Positions 1 to 7,084 are shown, numbered from the stretch's first letter. The stretch is 14,043 bases of DNA from Fulvivirga aurantia (GCF_009711475.1 NZ_SMMD01000890.1:1-14043); one strand, 5' to 3'. The notes: generated from the letters alone by a model not told the origin. Program-made: numbers and translations.

Positions 1-1091
1 GTATATGGCATGTCAAATGCTTCTGCAACAGCTTGATATACAATCTCACCGTTGATAACATTAAGTCCTAACTTCAATTCCTCGTTTTCAGCACAAGCGG
101 CTTTCCATCCTTTATTAGCTAATTGAATAGCGTAAGGTAAAGTTGCATTTGTTAGAGCCAAAGTAGAAGTGTAAGGTACCGCCCCTGGCATGTTAGCCAC
201 ACAGTAGTGTAATACGTCATCGATTACGTAAGTAGGATCCTGGTGAGTTGTAGGTTTACAAGTTTCTATACATCCACCCTGATCAACAGCAACATCTACT
301 AATACAGTACCAGGCTGCATTTCTTTAAGCATGTCTCTGGTGATCAAATTAGGAGCCTTAGCACCTTTAATTAACACAGCACCGATGATTAAATCGTGTG
401 TGCTGATCAATTCTCTAATGTTAAATTCATTAGACATGAAAGTGTTAACATTAGCAGGCATCACATCATCAAGGTATCTTAACCTTGACAAGTTCATGTC
501 CATGATAGTAACATCAGCACCCATACCTGCCGCCATTTTGGCTGCATTTGTACCAACAATACCACCACCTAAGATCAATACTTTGGCTGGTCTCACACCT
601 GGTACACCACCAAGCAAAATTCCACGTCCCTGAAGAGGCTTCTCTAAGTATTTTGCACCTTCCTGAACCGACATTCTACCGGCAACTTCAGACATCGGAA
701 TCAACAACGGTAAGCTGCCATCATTTTTTTCTACAGTTTCATAGGCAAGACAAACTGATTGACTGTCGATCATAGCCTTTGTAAGCGGCTCGTAAGAAGC
801 AAAGTGAAAGTAAGTGAATACCAACTGATCCTTTTTGATGAGTTTGTACTCAGGCTCAATAGGCTCTTTTACTTTCATTATCATTTCTGCAATCTCGTAA
901 ACCTCTTCAATTGTTGAGAGCATTGTTACGCCTGCAGTTTCGTAATCCGTGTCTAAGAAGCCACTACCTTCACCGGCAGTAGACTGCACATAGACAGTAT
1001 GACCACGCTTAATAAGTTCTTGTGCTCCGGCCGGGGTTAGGGCCACACGGTTTTCGTTGTTTTTTATTTCTTTAGGTACTCCGATAATCAT
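1..1091 (-). CDS. ald: Alanine dehydrogenase, C-terminus cut by window edge
   Basis: Cytosolic NAD-dependent enzyme that interconverts L-alanine and pyruvate plus ammonium. Translating the minus strand from the ATG at 1091-1089 gives an open frame of 363 residues that runs off the window; the family is usually about 370 residues, so only the last few are missing. It begins MIIGVPKEIKNNENRVALTP, the classic family start. Lys75 (in MKVKEP), His96 (in YFHFAS) and Asp270 (in VDVAVD) fall at the positions of the known catalytic and substrate residues. The Rossmann nucleotide loop GGGIVG is at about 175-180. The family also includes lysine-ketoglutarate and transhydrogenase relatives, but the N-terminus and catalytic spacing fit alanine dehydrogenase. 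It is divergent from the E1 gene and has its own promoter about 26 nt upstream of the ATG. No disruption is seen. Confidence 0.96.
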   Translation of the reverse strand, partial: MIIGVPKEIKNNENRVALTPAGAQELIKRGHTVYVQSTAGEGSGFLDTDYETAGVTMLSTIEEVYEIAEMIMKVKEPIEPEYKLIKKDQLVFTYFHFASYEPLTKAMIDSQSVCLAYETVEKNDGSLPLLIPMSEVAGRMSVQEGAKYLEKPLQGRGILLGGVPGVRPAKVLILGGGIVGTNAAKMAAGMGADVTIMDMNLSRLRYLDDVMPANVNTFMSNEFNIRELISTHDLIIGAVLIKGAKAPNLITRDMLKEMQPGTVLVDVAVDQGGCIETCKPTTHQDPTYVIDDVLHYCVANMPGAVPYTSTLALTNATLPYAIQLANKGWKAACAENEELKLGLNVINGEIVYQAVAEAFDMPY

Positions 1092-1116
1092 GATACAAAT
1101 ACGTTTATAAGGGCTA

Positions 1117-1145
1117 CAAATATAATAAGTCCGGTCACATAACAA
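1117..1145 (-). promoter_or_regulatory. Bacteroidota-type promoter for ald
   Basis: On the minus strand the -7 box TATATTTG (1124-1117) matches the Bacteroidota consensus TAnnTTTG exactly, and a TTG -33 element (1145-1143) lies 18 nt upstream. Transcription would start near 1110, leaving a leader of about 20 nt before the ald ATG. This is a pattern match to the known consensus; the start site is inferred. Confidence 0.65.
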
Positions 1146-1325
1146 TGACGAGCTATTGAAAATTGTCTTAATCTATGACGTTGACCCTCATGATATAAGG
1201 AAAATATAATTTCGCAAATTTGTTTACTTAAAAAATAAAAGTACGCGCGTAAGCTTAATGCACGAAGTTGCTCTGGAAAATACGGCTTATCTCAATATAG
1301 GGGCTATTAGTGTTAAATTCTGAAT

Positions 1326-1355
1326 TTGAAACGTTACTGTTTTTGCCTATTTTTG
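1326..1355 (+). promoter_or_regulatory. Bacteroidota-type promoter for the fused E1 gene
   Basis: TTG (1326-1328), 19 nt spacer, then TATTTTTG (1348-1355), an exact match to TAnnTTTG. The spacing and -7 box are identical to those found upstream of the 43-aa lipoprotein (5624-5653). The expected transcript start is near 1361, giving a leader of roughly 50 nt. Assigned by consensus only. Confidence 0.65.
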
Positions 1356-1360
1356 TTACC

Positions 1361-1377
1361 CTTCACGGAAAGTGAGG
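1361..1377 (+). promoter_or_regulatory. Small hairpin at the 5' end of the E1 leader
   Basis: CTTCAC (1361-1366) can pair with GTGAGG (1372-1377) through five Watson-Crick pairs and one T-G wobble, closing a GGAAA loop. It falls right where transcription from the promoter at 1326-1355 should begin, so it could cap the mRNA leader and affect stability. The stem is short and may be chance. Confidence 0.3.
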
Positions 1378-1409
1378 CCAATAGTCAAACCCTTTAAATC
1401 CTTACAAGT

Positions 1410-3812
1410 TTGAGTACTACAAAAACGGCAAAGAAGACGAAGAAATCGGTTGAAATACTAAATGACTACCAACTGGCATGCGAAAGTAGAGAAGCGAGTT
1501 TACTTGGTAGAAAGGAAGTATTTATGGGAAAGGCCAAGTTTGGTATTTTCGGAGACGGAAAAGAAGTTGCCCAAATCGCGATGGCTAAAGTATTTAATGA
1601 AGGTGACTTTAGATCTGGCTACTACAGAGATCAGACCTTTATGTTTGCTATTGGAGAGCTCACGATTCAACAATACTTTGCTCAGCTATACGCACATACA
1701 GATGTAGATGCAGAGCCAGCCAGTGGTGGGCGTTTAATGAACGGACACTTTGGGACGAGACTCTTAGATGAGCAAGGTAACCTGCGTGATATTGCATCAC
1801 TCAAGAATAGTAGTTCTGATATTTCGCCTACTGCCTCTCAAATGCCAAGACTTGTAGGTTTAGGGTACGCTTCTAAACTATTCAGACAAAACAAAGCCCT
1901 TAAAGAACATAAAAACCTTTCAGTAAATGGAAACGAAGTAGCCTTTGGGACTATTGGTAATGCTTCTACTTCTGAGGGTATGTTTTATGAGTCTATCAAT
2001 GCTGCGGGCGTATTACAAATACCGATGCTGGTTTCAGTTTGGGATGATGAATACGGAATTTCTGTACCGCAGGAGTATCACACGACTAAAGGTAGTATTT
2101 CTGCAGTCTTAGATGGTTTTCAAAGAACCAAGGATAAAGATGGCTTTGAAATCTTCACCGTTCGTGGTTGGGATTATGAAGAGCTACTAAAAACATATAA
2201 AAAAGCCGCCAAAATCTCCAGAGAAGAGCATGTACCAACACTGGTTCATGTGCAGGAAATGACACAGCCACAGGGCCACTCGACATCTGGCTCTCATGAG
2301 CGCTATAAGTCTAAAGAAAGATTGGAGTGGGAACAAGAGTATGATTGTCTCAAGCAATTAAGAGCCTATATCATTAAGAAAGGGCATGCTGAAGAATCAG
2401 AACTGGATGAGATAGAGAAAGCTGCAAAGAAAACAGCCAAAGATGCTAAGGACGCAGCCTGGAAGGCTTTTAACCAATCGATGAAAGCAGATGAAGAAGA
2501 GGTGCTTTCTTTGTTGGAAAATGTGATTGCCGAGTCTGGTCATGCTGAAGAGGTCAAAGAAATCAGAGACAACCTCAAGTCTACCATGAACGCCATTAGA
2601 TTAGATGGAATAAAGGCGGCCAAAAGAACACTGAATATCATCAGAGAGGAGAACATCCAGTCTAAATCGGCATTAAAAGATTTTGTAAGCAGGGTAATGA
2701 AAGAAAATGCCGAAAGGTATAATGATTGTCTTTACAGTCAGAGCCCGGACGCTGCCATAAATGTTGAAGAAGTAAAACCTGTATTTGCAGAAGATTCTAA
2801 ACCAGTAGATGGTAGAGAGGTGCTGCAAGCATGCTTCGATGCAGCCTTAGAAAGGGATGCAAGAGTATTTGCCTTTGGTGAAGATGTAGGAAAGATTGGT
2901 GATGTAAACCAGGCTTTTGCGGGCTTGCAGGAGAAATATGGAGAGCTAAGAGTGACAGATACGGGTATCCGTGAGTGTACAATCATAGGTCAGGGTATTG
3001 GTGCGGCATTAAGAGGTTTAAGGCCAATTGCCGAAATACAATATTTAGATTACCTGTTGTATGCTATTCAAATATTGTCAGATGATTTAGCAACACTACA
3101 GTATAGAACTAAAGGTGGTCAAAAAGCACCTTTAATCATCAGAACCAGAGGGCATCGATTAGAAGGTGTATGGCACTCAGGATCACCAATGGGTATGATT
3201 TTGAATAGTATAAGAGGAATCTATGTCTTAACACCAAGAAACATGGTACAGGCAGCAGGATTCTATAATACTATGCTCAAGTCAGATGACCCTGCTTTAA
3301 TTATAGAGTGTCTCAATGGTTATAGGTTGAAAGAGCAAATTCCTGAAAATATTGGAGAATTCACTGTGCCTCTTGGTATACCTGAGGTGATACGTGAAGG
3401 TAGCGATGTAACCGTGGTGACTTACGGATCAATGTGCAGGGTGATTGACGATGCAGCTAACGAGCTTGATAAAGTAGGCATAAGTGTAGAAATCATAGAT
3501 GTGCAGTCTTTACTGCCTTTTGATATTCATCACAGCATTGTAGAGTCATTGAAAAAGACCAACAGAGTTGTATTTGCAGATGAGGATGTGCCTGGTGGTG
3601 CTTCAGCATTCATGATGCAAAAAGTGCTTGAGGAGCAAAATGGATATAAATACTTAGACTCTAAGCCAATTACTATAGCAAGTAAGGAGCACAGGCCAGC
3701 TTATGCTTCAGATGGAGATTATTTCAGCAAACCAAACCCTGAAGAGGTGTTTGATAAAATTTATGAAATGATGGCTGAGACTGATCCGGAGCGTTTTCCG
3801 GATATTTACTAA
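1410..3812 (+). CDS. Fused alpha/beta 2-oxoacid dehydrogenase E1 (TPP-dependent)
   Basis: Decarboxylating E1 component of a branched-chain 2-oxoacid (or pyruvate-like) dehydrogenase complex, with alpha and beta subunits joined in 800 residues. The alpha part (about 15-300) has the TPP/Mg region GNASTSEG...N197, where most relatives have GDG or GDA, and the substrate loop GHSTSGSHERY (289-299). A charged, helical linker (about 300-455) is rich in Lys, Ala and Glu. The beta part (about 465-790) has EDVG (491-494), the Glu522 expected to activate TPP, and His589. The chosen start is TTG at 1410: an in-frame TAA lies at 1395-1397, no ATG exists in between, and the next ATG (residue 39) would delete the conserved first helix. 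The E2 and E3 partners are not in the window. The frame converges with the next gene, overlapping it by 4 nt. The exact substrate cannot be fixed from sequence; the fused layout resembles Bacteroidota proteins annotated as 2-oxoisovalerate dehydrogenase. Confidence 0.9.
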   Translation: MSTTKTAKKTKKSVEILNDYQLACESREASLLGRKEVFMGKAKFGIFGDGKEVAQIAMAKVFNEGDFRSGYYRDQTFMFAIGELTIQQYFAQLYAHTDVDAEPASGGRLMNGHFGTRLLDEQGNLRDIASLKNSSSDISPTASQMPRLVGLGYASKLFRQNKALKEHKNLSVNGNEVAFGTIGNASTSEGMFYESINAAGVLQIPMLVSVWDDEYGISVPQEYHTTKGSISAVLDGFQRTKDKDGFEIFTVRGWDYEELLKTYKKAAKISREEHVPTLVHVQEMTQPQGHSTSGSHERYKSKERLEWEQEYDCLKQLRAYIIKKGHAEESELDEIEKAAKKTAKDAKDAAWKAFNQSMKADEEEVLSLLENVIAESGHAEEVKEIRDNLKSTMNAIRLDGIKAAKRTLNIIREENIQSKSALKDFVSRVMKENAERYNDCLYSQSPDAAINVEEVKPVFAEDSKPVDGREVLQACFDAALERDARVFAFGEDVGKIGDVNQAFAGLQEKYGELRVTDTGIRECTIIGQGIGAALRGLRPIAEIQYLDYLLYAIQILSDDLATLQYRTKGGQKAPLIIRTRGHRLEGVWHSGSPMGMILNSIRGIYVLTPRNMVQAAGFYNTMLKSDDPALIIECLNGYRLKEQIPENIGEFTVPLGIPEVIREGSDVTVVTYGSMCRVIDDAANELDKVGISVEIIDVQSLLPFDIHHSIVESLKKTNRVVFADEDVPGGASAFMMQKVLEEQNGYKYLDSKPITIASKEHRPAYASDGDYFSKPNPEEVFDKIYEMMAETDPERFPDIY

Positions 3813-4582
3813 TTGGCCTGAATATCTTGCAGTTTAAACTCATCAGTAGTTACCCATCTACTGAAGTTGCCTGCTCTATCAACAATTCGTATTTGTAATT
3901 GGATGGTTTTGTCTCCAAAAAATGCCTGAAAGGCTCTTGACTGCATATTATATGTAATGGAGCCTTCTTTTGGTGTATTTTGATTGTCCTCTTTATTTAA
4001 AAGTGGAAAACGACCATCAAAGGTTGTGCTACAATCCAGTTCTTCTCTGAAATCTATTTTTCTAAAACTACCACTTTCTTTCACATAGAAATTAACAAAA
4101 AAGTTGTTGTGTCTGGGATTAAACTGAAAGTAGACGGTGTCTTGAAGTCGTGTAGTATCACTGAATAATTCTGGGGTTGTCGTCCATCTCGTGCAGGTAA
4201 ATGGCTCTTCAAAAGGAGGAAGTGTATCTATAGTAGCTCTGTTTTTATAAGTCAGTAAATCTTCAAGATTGATACCTCCCTGAGAGAAGTCAATAGGTCT
4301 GCCTGTTTTATTATTAAAGTAATCTGCAAGGTTATACGGAGCTGCTGTCTCATTTGAGCTAAGCCCCAGGTCTCCTTCTCCATCTTCAAATGAAATGGTC
4401 ACTTGCAGGCTATCTGGAGCACTTGTAGTGGCACCTTTAAAGAACTTTACATCAACCAGGTCAATTTGAGGGGTGGAAGGGAAGTTTGGATCATTTATGC
4501 ATGATGACAGCAAAAGTCCTGTGGTTAAAACTAAGAAAGTGGCTATCTTCAAATTTAAATTTAATAATCTCATCGCAGGCAT
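3809..4582 (-). CDS. Predicted lipoprotein, 257 aa, function unknown
   Basis: Minus-strand gene encoding a secreted, lipid-anchored protein. The N-terminus has a hydrophobic stretch (about 13-25) ending in the lipobox LLSSC, with the lipidated cysteine at residue 28 from the first ATG (4582) or residue 25 from a second ATG at 4573; either start is possible. The mature part is beta-rich in appearance and carries FEDGEGDLGL (65-74), an acidic motif common near the start of Bacteroidota surface lipoproteins with Ig-like folds. Two further cysteines (130 and 184) could form a disulfide. I do not recognise a specific family. The stop codon overlaps that of the convergent E1 gene (shared bases 3809-3812), and the start lies 14 nt from that of the divergent LuxE-like gene, so its promoter must lie inside that gene. 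No TAnnTTTG match was found there. Confidence 0.85.
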   Translation of the reverse strand: MPAMRLLNLNLKIATFLVLTTGLLLSSCINDPNFPSTPQIDLVDVKFFKGATTSAPDSLQVTISFEDGEGDLGLSSNETAAPYNLADYFNNKTGRPIDFSQGGINLEDLLTYKNRATIDTLPPFEEPFTCTRWTTTPELFSDTTRLQDTVYFQFNPRHNNFFVNFYVKESGSFRKIDFREELDCSTTFDGRFPLLNKEDNQNTPKEGSITYNMQSRAFQAFFGDKTIQLQIRIVDRAGNFSRWVTTDEFKLQDIQAN

Positions 4583-4596
4583 AAATAAACTAACGG

Positions 4597-5589
4597 TTGA
4601 CTTCTTTTAAAAGTTTTGAGCAAAAATTATTCCGATTGACACCCGAAGAGTTTGAGCCATTGGCCCTTGAAGTTTTTCGGTTTCAAGCAAATGAAAATGC
4701 TGTATATAAAGCGTATCTAAGTTACTTAAATGTCGATGTAGAAAACGTAAAAAGTGTAAGTGAAATTCCATTTATGCCAATATCTTTTTTTAAAACACAA
4801 GAAGTGAAGACCGGCACTTGGAGTGAAGAGATAAGTTTTGCAAGCAGTGGAACAACAGGGCAGGTGAGGAGTCAGCACCTGGTGAGAAATTTGAAATACT
4901 ACGAGGCCATAAGTCAAACCATATTTGAAAGAATATATGGCCCGGTAGAGTCGTACACTTTCTTTGCGCTTTTGCCCTCATATCTTGAGAGAAAGGGGTC
5001 GTCTTTGATCTATATGGTCGACAACTTTATAAAACTCGGGGGGGAGCATTCAGGCTTTTATTTGGATAATCTAAATGAGCTTATTGAAAATATACAGAAA
5101 GCAAAGGAAGATGGGCAGAAAATTGTGCTCATGGGCGTTTCATTTGCTTTGCTGGATCTTGCGGAGAATTATGATATTGACCTGAGTGATATCATCATCA
5201 TGGAAACAGGTGGCATGAAGGGAAGGAGGAAAGAGATGATCCGGAGTGAACTTCATGCTGTCTTTAAACAGTCTTTTGGTGCACAGAGTATACATTCAGA
5301 ATACGGAATGACCGAACTACTGTCGCAGGCCTACTCTAAAGGAGGCGGTGTTTTTAACGCACCAACTTGGATGCGTGTGCTAGTGCGAGACCTGGAGGAT
5401 CCCTTTAATTTAAATGTGAGAAATCGATATGGTGGGATAAACGTAATTGATTTGGCCAATATCGACAGTTGTTGCTTTATAGAATCTCAGGACCTTGGTA
5501 GGGTTAATGAAGACGGAAGCTTTGAAATTTTAGGGAGAATAGACAACTCGGAAATAAGGGGTTGTAACTTGCTGATTTCTAATCTGTAA
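4597..5589 (+). CDS. LuxE-like acyl-protein synthetase / adenylating enzyme
   Basis: A 330-residue member of the LuxE branch of the adenylate-forming superfamily (related to PaaK). Such enzymes activate a fatty or other carboxylic acid with ATP; LuxE then carries the acyl group on a cysteine near its C-terminus. Visible motifs are the ATP loop SSGTTG (83-88), the YGMTE core (236-240) and SQDLGR...GRID (297-316), in the correct order. The usual large C-terminal lid of acyl-CoA ligases is absent, as in LuxE. Cys323, in IRGCN eight residues from the end, is a candidate acyl-carrying residue by analogy. The start is TTG at 4597: the next ATG (residue 60) would remove conserved N-terminal sequence such as the LALEVFRFQ segment. 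There are no lux reductase or luciferase genes nearby, so the substrate and acceptor are unknown. The length suits the Bacteroidota stand-alone form. Confidence 0.85.
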   Translation: MTSFKSFEQKLFRLTPEEFEPLALEVFRFQANENAVYKAYLSYLNVDVENVKSVSEIPFMPISFFKTQEVKTGTWSEEISFASSGTTGQVRSQHLVRNLKYYEAISQTIFERIYGPVESYTFFALLPSYLERKGSSLIYMVDNFIKLGGEHSGFYLDNLNELIENIQKAKEDGQKIVLMGVSFALLDLAENYDIDLSDIIIMETGGMKGRRKEMIRSELHAVFKQSFGAQSIHSEYGMTELLSQAYSKGGGVFNAPTWMRVLVRDLEDPFNLNVRNRYGGINVIDLANIDSCCFIESQDLGRVNEDGSFEILGRIDNSEIRGCNLLISNL

Positions 5590-5623
5590 CGTTTAGCGTA
5601 TTTAACTAATTAGGGATTAGCTT

Positions 5624-5653
5624 TTGAATATATATGCAACTTTAATATTTTTG
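5624..5653 (+). promoter_or_regulatory. Promoter for the 43-aa lipoprotein
   Basis: TTG (5624-5626), 19 nt, TATTTTTG (5646-5653): an exact TAnnTTTG match with the same box and spacing as the E1 promoter. The predicted start near 5660 leaves a leader of about 27 nt before the ATG at 5687. It sits just after the LuxE-like gene ends, implying that the small gene is transcribed separately. Confidence 0.65.
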
Positions 5654-5686
5654 TGTATATTGTTGGCATTAATAAACCACTAAGTG

Positions 5687-5818
5687 ATGAAAATAAGATT
5701 AGCTGTTTTCCTTTTTGTATTGTTCGGATTATCTGCATGTAGCCAGTATACATGCCCTACCTACGCTAAAAAGGACGTAGAAAAAAAGGAGGTAACAGAA
5801 GAAAAGCAGAGAATGTAA
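5687..5818 (+). CDS. 43-aa lipoprotein with CSQYTCPTY motif
   Basis: A short gene in the gap between the LuxE-like gene and the response regulator. The ATG at 5687 opens 43 codons ending in TAA at 5816-5818. The product has a complete lipoprotein signal: MKIR, a hydrophobic core (5-14), then the lipobox LSAC with Cys18. The mature peptide of 26 residues starts CSQYTCPTYAKK, with a second cysteine at residue 23, and continues as a highly charged Lys/Glu tail (29-42). A matching promoter lies 34 nt upstream and terminator-like hairpins follow, which together make a real gene likely. From memory, short Cytophagales lipoproteins with a similar CPTY segment exist, but I cannot check this. The function is unknown; it may be a small envelope anchor or stress-related lipoprotein. 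The acidic/basic tail might bind a partner. Confidence 0.75.
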   Translation: MKIRLAVFLFVLFGLSACSQYTCPTYAKKDVEKKEVTEEKQRM

Positions 5819-5831
5819 ATCCCCTGCTTTT
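5802..5831. terminator. Inverted repeat at the end of the small lipoprotein gene
   Basis: AAAAGCAG (5802-5809) and CTGCTTTT (5824-5831) form a perfect 8-bp inverted repeat with a 14-nt loop, overlapping the last codons of the 43-aa gene. The T-run within the right arm, and the symmetric T-run on the other strand, would suit a bidirectional terminator between the two convergent genes. The loop is longer than ideal. Confidence 0.4.
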
Positions 5832-5844
5832 GTTTAAGGCTGTC

Positions 5845-5867
5845 GAATCTATTAAAGATTCTTTTTT
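5845..5867 (+). terminator. Hairpin plus T-run after the small lipoprotein gene
   Basis: GAATCT (5845-5850), 5-nt loop, AGATTC (5856-5861), then six T (5862-5867): the classic form of an intrinsic terminator for plus-strand transcription. It lies 27 nt past the stop of the 43-aa gene and overlaps the last codons of the convergent response regulator gene. The stem is only 6 bp and AT-rich, so it may be weak. Confidence 0.5.
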
Positions 5868-7003
5868 ACATCACTTTCTGTAATATCAGAAGCACTCATT
5901 ATTACAAGTCGCTCTACTACATTCCTCAATTCTCGGATGTTTCCCGACCAATCGTAATCTTGAAGTAGTTTTACTGCATCATCTGAGATTGATTTTGGCT
6001 TGGTGCCATACTCTCCGGCTATATCAATTAAAAACTTCTCAACCAATAAAGGTATATCCTCTAGTCTATCTCTCAAGGCAGGAACTTTAATTACGATAAC
6101 GCTAAGTCTGTGATATAAATCTTCGCGAAACTTCTTTTCTGCGATGGCTTTCTTAAGATCTTTATTGGTAGCAGCTACTACTCTTACATTTACTTTAATC
6201 TCCTTATCTCCACCAACGCGAGTAATTTTATTCTCCTGAAGGGCACGCAGTACTTTAGCCTGAGCCGATAAGCTCATATCACCAATTTCATCGAGAAAGA
6301 GCGTGCCTGAATTGGCCTGTTCGAATTTACCGATTCTTTGTTTTACCGCTGAGGTGAAAGAGCCTTTCTCATGGCCAAACAACTCACTCTCTATAAGCTC
6401 TGAAGGAATGGCGGCACAGTTTACCTCTACCAAAGGTCCTTTAGATCGATTACTTTTTTCATGAAGCCATCGGGCCACTAACTCTTTACCGGTTCCATTT
6501 TCACCAGTAATCAAAACACGAGCATCTGTGGGAGCGACTTTTTCTATAGTCTCTTTTACATCATTGATATGATCTGACTCTCCAACGATGTCATATTTTT
6601 TAGAAACCTTTTTCTTAAGTACCCTCGTCTCTTGTACCAGATTAGATTTCTCCATGGCATTTCTCAATGTGATGAGCAATCTGTTAAGATCTGGTGGCTT
6701 CTGTATGAAATCGTATGCGCCTTTTTTAGTGGCGTCTACAGCAGTTTCTATGGTGCCATGAGCGCTGATCATGATAAAGGGTGTGTCGATACCCTGCTCC
6801 ATGACCTTTTCCAATACTTCTAAGCCATCCATTTTAGGCATTTTTATATCACACAGGGCGGCATCAAATTTCTCTTTTGTAAGGATTTTTAGGCCCTCTT
6901 CACCATTTTTAGCCTCACTTACTTCATATTTTTCGTATTCCAGAATCTCACGTAAAGTGTTCCTTATACTTTGTTCATCGTCTATTATCAGAATTTTAGC
7001 CAT
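5852..7003 (-). CDS. NtrC-type sigma-54 response regulator lacking an HTH
   Basis: Cytosolic two-component response regulator of 383 residues. The receiver domain (1-118) has the acidic pair Asp8/Asp9, the phosphoacceptor Asp52 (in CDIKMP), Ser80 and Lys102. The AAA+ sigma-54 activator domain (about 137-372) has Walker A GENGTGKE (167-174), Walker B TLFLDEIGD (234-242) and the arginine-rich RDRLEDIP (311-318). The sigma-54 contact loop reads GSFTSA (214-219) where GAFTGA is canonical; the key Thr is kept. The protein ends soon after the ELRNVVERL helix (358-366), so the Fis-type DNA-binding domain of NtrC (about 470 aa in total) is missing. The gene stops 33 nt from the convergent small lipoprotein gene, and no continuation in another frame is possible there. 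Such regulators may act without binding DNA, like FlgR-type proteins. The partner kinase is not in the window. The start is the ATG at 7003. Confidence 0.93.
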   Translation of the reverse strand: MAKILIIDDEQSIRNTLREILEYEKYEVSEAKNGEEGLKILTKEKFDAALCDIKMPKMDGLEVLEKVMEQGIDTPFIMISAHGTIETAVDATKKGAYDFIQKPPDLNRLLITLRNAMEKSNLVQETRVLKKKVSKKYDIVGESDHINDVKETIEKVAPTDARVLITGENGTGKELVARWLHEKSNRSKGPLVEVNCAAIPSELIESELFGHEKGSFTSAVKQRIGKFEQANSGTLFLDEIGDMSLSAQAKVLRALQENKITRVGGDKEIKVNVRVVAATNKDLKKAIAEKKFREDLYHRLSVIVIKVPALRDRLEDIPLLVEKFLIDIAGEYGTKPKSISDDAVKLLQDYDWSGNIRELRNVVERLVIMSASDITESDVKKNL

Positions 7004-7077
7004 AGAGTAAAATCAATTTTGTTGAGTTTAGCTTAAATCAAAAGTGGTGCCGTTATGAGGCTTTGGCAATAATAAAT

Positions 7078-7084
7078 AAAAAAA
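7078..7084 (-). terminator. U-run at the 3' end of RNase P RNA
   Basis: Directly after the 3' strand of the P1 stem (7085-7092), the minus strand reads seven T (7084-7078). The P1 helix of rnpB followed by this run has the form of a terminator or a 3' processing end. Transcripts reaching the response regulator gene, whose start is about 75 nt further on, would have to pass it. Confidence 0.45.

Larger units (their letters stand above)
1092..1409. other. 318-nt divergent intergenic region between ald and E1
   Basis: This gap holds an ald promoter on the minus strand (1117-1145), an E1 promoter on the plus strand (1326-1355) and a small leader hairpin (1361-1377). Between the promoters, about 1146-1325 is AT-rich with no RNA gene, repeat or convincing operator that I can see. 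A 21-codon ATG frame at 1258-1323 is present but unsupported. The space leaves room for regulators of both genes. Confidence 0.7.

Noticed and set aside
1258..1323. 21-codon ATG frame in the leader region upstream of the E1 promoter
   Set aside because: No exact promoter box precedes it (only a near-match TAATTTCG at 1207-1214), it shows no recognisable feature, and it ends before the E1 promoter -7 box, so it would not be a leader peptide of the E1 mRNA.
5606..5620. CTAAT/ATTAG hairpin after the LuxE-like gene as a terminator
   Set aside because: Only five AT-rich pairs, with a short, interrupted T-run; too weak to call.
5819..5860. Frameshift explanation for the missing HTH of the response regulator
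   Set aside because: Only 33 nt lie between its stop and the convergent small lipoprotein gene, and hairpins fill that space, so no lost HTH coding sequence is present.
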